A DNA stretch of 64,000 bases, from contig NW_025861769.1 of the NCBI RefSeq assembly GCF_002878395.1, positions 345,237 through 409,236 on the forward strand. The letters are read 5' to 3'. The notes under the pieces were generated by a model that had not been told where the DNA came from, did no database searches, and worked only from the letters and a program-made list of their open reading frames with translations. The DNA comes from Capsicum annuum (taxonomy: Eukaryota; Streptophyta; Magnoliopsida; Solanales; Solanaceae). A program made the translations under genes and the position numbers. This document shows positions 58,730 to 64,000 of the stretch, piece after piece (position 1 is the first letter of the stretch; every line of letters starts with the position of its first letter).

Positions 58730-58752
58730 ACCTTAGGATCTTTTACTAAGTT
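58730..58752 (-). promoter_or_regulatory. decayed primer-binding site of element I
   Basis: On the minus strand the LTR end GGTGTTACA is followed by AACTTAGTAAAAGATCCTAA. Comparison with the AACTTGGTATCAGAGCC of A and G shows several substitutions. Confidence 0.7.
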
Positions 58753-60955
58753 TGTAACACCCTGGAAATACACCCTGGATACCACACGGTGCTTACGACC
58801 CCGAAAGACCACAAACTAACCTATGAACTAGTACCTGCAGTGAGTAGTGAATAATATACTAATCATAAAGATATATGTGGAAAATAAACTGATAATGCCA
58901 TAAGGTTTTAGAAATTGAAAAAAATACTAAATCATAGTTTAGAACGTCTGGAAACATACTCAACATACTGATAAAAAACAATTAATAACTAACTATCTGT
59001 TTGAATAATTGAAAGCCTCTAAAACTGACTGACTCTGGTGTTTATGGGACAAACCCCCAACTAACTCTGGCTGACTAAATAACTGAATTGATGTCATAAT
59101 TGAATATAAGATAAACCCATCCTCGATGGATGAGGGCTCACCACTGCTGATACTGCTGATTAGCTGATCTGCCTAAGCACGATCAGGAAACTGAGCGTGC
59201 GAACGTATGATATTAAACATTATAGCACAAGAAATGAGTAGGCGGTTAGTACTTTGAGGGTACTGGTATATGAGATGAGGTTAGGCTAAAATATATGGGT
59301 TATATGCATGAGATAATGACTGAATGAATAGCATGAGTTGCTTAGTATAAATGCATGAAAACTGTAAAATCTGATAATGCATGACCAAGCATAAAACATG
59401 TTCTGGTATGATCTATAAACTAAAATGCTGATAACTGAGTAACTGATAACTATATGCTATGGTTAAGTAAACCTGAAACTAAACTCTGGAATGAATACTA
59501 AATTGAGACTGTGGGAGCTAGCTATAATTGATATGCCCTAATCTATTACTGGGATCCAACCTATAACCCCTATTAGAAGGGTGTTAGTATCGTGCCATGA
59601 GAACTAACCTTGGCAATGTGGATCCACTAATCTAACATCTCGAAGGACGAGAGTGTCATGCCTAACTGATGGGGGACCCCTCAAAGTCTACGGTGGTGCC
59701 GTAGATCTGGAACTTAGGGACTGCTCCTAATATCTCATGCTTTCTGATGGGGGATTCAAGTTCCTCATGCTTACTGATGGGGGAGATGCCATCTCTAAAT
59801 TCACTCGGTGCTATGTTTTACTCCTAACTGAATGACACCGATTTCTGAACTGACCTAAGTTTAACTGAGTCATGACTCAACATAACAACTTGCTGAATAG
59901 CGATGTTCATGGTTTATCTAAAATCATTCTGTAGTTACTAGAAACTATGTAAAAAGCTAAATTTTGGGTATTCATAACCCCCAACACTGAATAGAAATAA
60001 TAATGACATATGAAGCCTTAAATATAGTAAAAGGGATCATTGTTCAAAATTTGACTCTTAGACATTTCATCAAACAAATGTGGATCATGAATTAAAGCAT
60101 GGGAGTAGTTTAAAACATGTAATAATCACATGGATACAATACTAAAGCCATAATTCAGGAATTTAACATGAAACCATCATCATTCGAACAAGTAAGGTTC
60201 AATTCCGTCGAAAACAATTGTAAACATGATGTATAATAAAAATTCCTAATAATTCATGGGGTTAATTTATCATAAAATATATAAAAACTCACAATTTGAT
60301 TTAAAAGAAGGATTCTTGAACTCTATGGGTGGAAAGGGCCCACGGATGAACATCACACATACCTTTAATACCTAAATCTTGAAAGGGAACAACTTTATAG
60401 AAAGTTCTTGGATGGTAAAGCTTGAATCCTTGAGTTTTCTTGAAGGGGAGAGGATTTAATTTTATGAACTAAGGGAAATCTTAGGGTTTATTTGAGAGAA
60501 AAATTGGGGAAAGTGGGAAAATAATGCCTTATCAACAGTTTAATCTCTTGTTTTTACGAATTGAGGTGTTGAGAAAAGACAAGACTACCCTTCTAAAATT
60601 TAAATTCAAAACTAAACATTGATTATGTCATCACCATGATGTGCCAAGGCTGCCATCTCTATACCTACCACGATGTGCCACAATTGCGGTGAGGTTCTAG
60701 AAATGAAATCTAAAAGTGCCTCAATCCTCATCCAAAAAATTTAAAACTTCCCCAAGACATGCTCTTTACACCCCTGATCATGAAATAATTTAAAAACTTA
60801 CGTCTGGAGGTTGAGCAGGTCACTTTAAAAATAATCGAACTTCAGAGGCCAAAAATAAAACTAAGTCTCCAACACTAAGCTAAATTTTTAGGTTTTAAGC
60901 CTCTTATGAATGCATTATAAGCTGAGCTGAGCTAACACTAATACGGGGTATTACA
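58753..60955 (-). repeat. LTR of I, right copy (5' LTR)
   Basis: Intact 2.2-kb copy. On the minus strand it starts TGTAATACCCCGTATTAG and ends GGTGTTACA. It includes a GC-richer block with CACCGCAATTG- and CACATCGTGG-like motifs at about 60620-60690, a CCCTAAG box near 60483, and AAGGTATGT plus hairpin at 60323-60365 (minus). Confidence 0.92.
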
Positions 60956-62363
60956 GTGGTAAACACAAAAATAGGATTAGGAATACATTTAGGACCAAAA
61001 CCAAAATTAATAGCCATATAAGGGGTCACATAAAAAAGGGTAAACTCGGGATCTAGCAGATAATACATATCATGAGAGAAAAGTTTTAGCATACCTATAA
61101 CAACATTAGGAGATACCTCAAAGTATTGATAGGTGGCAAACGTTAAAGACAGTTTCGAATAATGGTCGAGCCCGAAGTAGCACCCTTTGGTAAAGGAGCT
61201 GAAGAAGGAGCAATGGAGACCTTATTAGCCCAAGTAGCAACATCGTCAGAGGGACAGTTCCTCTGAATATGGCTCGACTGGCTGCATCTGAAACACTTAT
61301 TTCTCTCCTCATCAAAAAAACCATGGTGCAACTGACTATAGAATCTACAAGGAGGATACGATAGAGCTGACTGGGCCTCACTGGCCTTAGATTGGTCACC
61401 TTGTTCCTTAAACCCACTGTTGCTCTGAAAGCGGTGATCACTGAATGAATTAGGATACGGAGCACTAGCCATAGAATATGAGCAAGAATTTCCCAACTTC
61501 TTAGACCATTGTTTGCTATCTCTACTAGTATTCTGCTGGTCTCCACCCTGCTCAGAATACTTGGACTCTTGCTTTGCCTTTCCCCTATTTTGGCTTGTCT
61601 TTTATTTCATCTTCAACTTATTGTATATATACCACAAGCCTAGAGATATCCATATCACTATTTAAGAAGGCAATGTTGCACTCTAGCACCAAGTCCCGAG
61701 ACAAACTCAAAGTAAAGTTTCTCATCTTAGACCTCATGGTAGACACCAGCTCAGGAGCATAACAGGACAACTGATGGAATTTCAAGGCATACTCTTTCAC
61801 AGTCATCCTACCTTGTGTTAGCTTCACAAACTTTTTAGCTTTGGCTTCTCTCAACTCTAGAGGAAAGAAACAGTCCTGGAAGGCATTCAAAAACTCATCT
61901 CATAGTGCCAACTCTGTATCATCACCCCTAGAGTGGTCCCACTCCTTATACCACTAATGTGCCACATCCTTTAACTGATATGCAACAAACTTAGAGTCAG
62001 TAAAGGTTGGAGGATTGAGCCTCATAAACTAACATACTCGATTAACCTCAGAAAAACTCACAGTAGTACTACTAAGATCCAATTGGCATGAATGTGATGT
62101 CAACAATTGGGTCAGCAGATGAATAGATCGATAAAACTCAGAATTAGAAATATCACCTTGGGGCGGTGGGTCATGATTATCATCAGCTCGAAGAACTCAA
62201 GGAGGACTGATAGGGATCGGTAGAACTCCACGTAGGGTAGTACAATCAGTATCTAGATCCCTAGATTGAATCTGAACTCCATAAGTAGGTCGAGTTCCGT
62301 CTATATTATCCTCATGTAGGAGAGAATAAGTTCCATGACTATCAGATATTTGGGGAAGCATCA
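60956..62363 (-). pseudogene. gag and protease N-terminus of element H
   Basis: From about 62361 the minus strand gives MMLPQISDSHGTY and, with stops, RLNPPTFTDSKF and LKDVAH. The capsid then reads FQDCFFPLELREAKAKKFVKL, MTVKEYALKFHQLSCYAPEL and SDMDISRLVVYIQ (61890-61618). A Ser-rich linker leads to an intact zinc knuckle, CFRCSQSSHIQRNC, at about 61250-61300, in a frame overlapping a long non-gag shadow frame. Protease begins at about 61090 (YYLLDPEFTLFYVTPYMA, in which the usual DPG reads DPE) and is cut at 60956 by insertion of I. It resumes at 49270. Confidence 0.88.
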
Positions 62364-62551
62364 TTTGAAATACGAACAAATAGATACTGTAGAAGTTTCA
62401 AAACCTTAGACTCTATAGCCCGAAAGTAGAACACAAGAAAGGAAAATATTTCTAAATGTCTCGTAGCCCCTCCCTCATAAGTGTGAAGCGATACACACCC
62501 ATGAAAGATACTCTACTTAACACGACTTTGTGGAAAACTAAAAACACCAAA

Positions 62552-62572
62552 CCTAGGATTTGATACCAACTT
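62552..62572 (-). promoter_or_regulatory. primer-binding site of element H
   Basis: On the minus strand AAG separates the LTR end from TTGGTATCAAATCCTAGG, a version of the initiator-Met tRNA site with substitutions after TGGTATCA. Confidence 0.75.
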
Positions 62573-63089
62573 TGTCATGACAATACAAGGGCCTAGCCAT
62601 GACGGGTATCTCAAGTCCACTGAAGATCGTAGACCACCCCCTTTGCCTAGTTAACAAAGAATAACACATCTAACAATGGCTGAATTTTGAACATATAACA
62701 AGATAGAAAGTAATAAGTTCAAAGACATCTGGAGTGTCAACATCCATACCCAATCCATAGAATTATCCACAAAGCCTCTATACCAGAAAATAACCTATGT
62801 CGGACATGTCCTCGACTTTAACAATGACAATGTAAAGGTGAAGTCTTCAATTCTAATTTATGAAAGTAAAAACAATGGAATAATCAAGTCTTTTGGAAAA
62901 TTGAAGCTCACTGCTTCACTACAACGGCCGAATCTAAGAACACCTATCACGAAAATGTAAAAGTTCTATTAAACCCAACATCGCATAGAGATATAGTGTC
63001 TGGAGATGGTTAGTAAGGTGAACATTATCATGGATTAGGGTAAAATAATGTCAGTCAAAAGTTCAATTCCAAATTTACTGTACATGTTC

Positions 63090-63096
<7 letters not shown>

Positions 63097-63146
<50 letters not shown>

Positions 63147-63147
63147 A
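63097..63147. repeat. compound microsatellite (CA)n (TA)n
   Basis: About 18 CA units followed by about 7 TA units. Confidence 0.95.
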
Positions 63148-63355
63148 AATAGATCCTGGGATAGAAAACAAGGTTTAGCATGATAGTAAAGAATTATCCT
63201 GGACTATGTATCTTAACTATTAAAAACAGGCACCCACGGGGCTATATGGGTTTAGATCCCTCTGCTGAAAGGGCTCTAGTGCATATTAGTCGCACGTACC
63301 GAAGGTATCAAGAAAGAATAGGGAATTCTCCGACCTCACATCAATCCAAGATATA

Positions 63356-63358
<3 letters not shown>

Positions 63359-63392
<34 letters not shown>
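63359..63392. repeat. (AT)n microsatellite
   Basis: About 17 AT units inside the LTR of H. Confidence 0.95.
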
Positions 63393-63394
<2 letters not shown>

Positions 63395-64000
63395 ATAATG
63401 TGAACTGTGCACACGGTCATCAATACCAACCTTGAGTTGGAAAATATGAGTTTCTAGTACGAGTCATTCAAGACCTATACCTTGACGGCTTAGCTGCATA
63501 ACCCCCATTAAGACCAATTAAAATAAGTTGCACATAACCCATTAATTAACCAAAGTATTATACATTAAGGTACACCATAGGTATAGTCATACCATTTAGC
63601 TTGCAAACTCATAATTATGCCATTATAATTCCATTAACTTAGGGGAATGCCTCGACCCTCTTTTTTCATTAAATCAAGTTATAGGGATGCCTCAACCTCC
63701 TTTAGTTTATCAAATAAACATATAGACAACAATGACTTCAAAATCCATGTCCATTATTTAATCATTTATGCAATGCAATAGTATAGGTTTGTAAGTCAAA
63801 CCAAGTGACAATTCCACAATTCAAAACCATTTACACAAGTGGGTTGAGGAATATAATTATTCAAAACCAAATTCAAATTTCAAAATATCAAATTAGGGAT
63901 TACCTCTACCCCCATTCAAATTTCCACACCCACACACCCTATTAGTGAAAAAAAATCAATTCAAAGCATGAACAACTCATGAAAACCATGGAAAAACAAC

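Larger units (their letters stand above)
49271..60955 (-). mobile_element. element I: minus-strand gypsy element lacking pol, with nested J
   Basis: LTR copies at 49271-54931 (interrupted by J) and 58753-60955 flank an internal part with gag and protease only. The flanks GGGGT (49266-49270) and GTGGT (60956-60960) are a target duplication with one difference. H protease sequence reads continuously across the insertion. Own length without J is about 8.2 kb. RT, RNase H and integrase are absent; 54932-57500 is non-coding instead. It would have needed pol from another element. Confidence 0.9.
62573..64000 (-). repeat. 5' LTR of element H (runs off the window)
   Basis: The LTR 3' end on the minus strand is the 10-bp palindrome TGTCATGACA. 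About 1.43 kb are visible. The part from about 63860 on matches the H 3' LTR fragment at 37024-37170. No coding frame is seen. It holds two dinucleotide microsatellites. Confidence 0.7.

Noticed and set aside
61118..61546. Minus-strand 142-codon hydrophobic frame
   Set aside because: It overlaps the gag frame that contains the zinc knuckle and is a shadow of it.

Overview
The window reads as repeat-dense plant nuclear DNA. I infer Solanaceae (Solanum or Capsicum type) from the style of the long Ty3/gypsy LTR retrotransposons: LTRs of 2 kb or more that begin TGTAAxACCCC, a TGGTATCAGAGC primer-binding site, and gag-pol order PR-RT-RH-IN followed by a chromodomain-like tail, which fits the Tekay/Del lineage. 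I found no host protein-coding gene, tRNA, rRNA or CRISPR. Almost everything is a mobile element or its debris, and every coding region I could read has stops or frameshifts.

Left nest (1-22850). A minus-strand gypsy pol (element D) is broken by two insertions. At 6872 it is cut by the LTR end of a minus-strand element (E), whose decayed gag fills 120-2473 and which runs off the left edge. At 7493/22760 it is cut by plus-strand element A (7494-22759; TSD GATAT/GATAC), which has both LTRs, a perfect PBS, gag and pol. A's gag is itself interrupted by a minus-strand solo LTR B (10209-16297; TSD CTTAC on both sides), and B is interrupted by C (10631-15074; TSD TACTG on both sides), a short element with 0.79-kb LTRs and gag only. 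This is a four-deep nest, D > A > B > C.

Middle (22851-37020). Non-coding AT-rich DNA is followed by a candidate Helitron (24474-25781), a non-autonomous hAT-like element with a long G/T-rich core (about 26258-27316), a broken hAT transposase with a BED zinc finger (28281-29945), the last ~160 bp of a gypsy LTR, arrays of short inverted repeats, and element F. F is an LTR (31725-34555) fused directly to a gag lacking its PBS and first codons.

Right nest (37020-64000). Minus-strand gypsy H is spread over four pieces (3' LTR fragment and chromodomain tail at 37020-38131; PR, RT and part of IN at 47439-49270; gag and PR at 60956-62400; 5' LTR from 62573 to the edge). It is split by plus-strand gypsy G (38132-47438) and by minus-strand I (49271-60955; TSD GGGGT/GTGGT). 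I's left LTR in turn carries a 3.5-kb solo LTR J (49683-53164; TSD GATAA on both sides). G's 5' LTR holds a 100-N gap flanked by a 170-bp exact duplication and a fold-back, which looks like an assembly error.

The most interesting signal is shared between elements. Eight LTR copies from five different families (A, F, G, I, J) carry an AAGGTATGT splice-donor-like motif followed by a short hairpin with a pyrimidine-rich loop. The stem sequence differs between families while pairing is kept, which suggests a conserved RNA structure in the transcribed leader.
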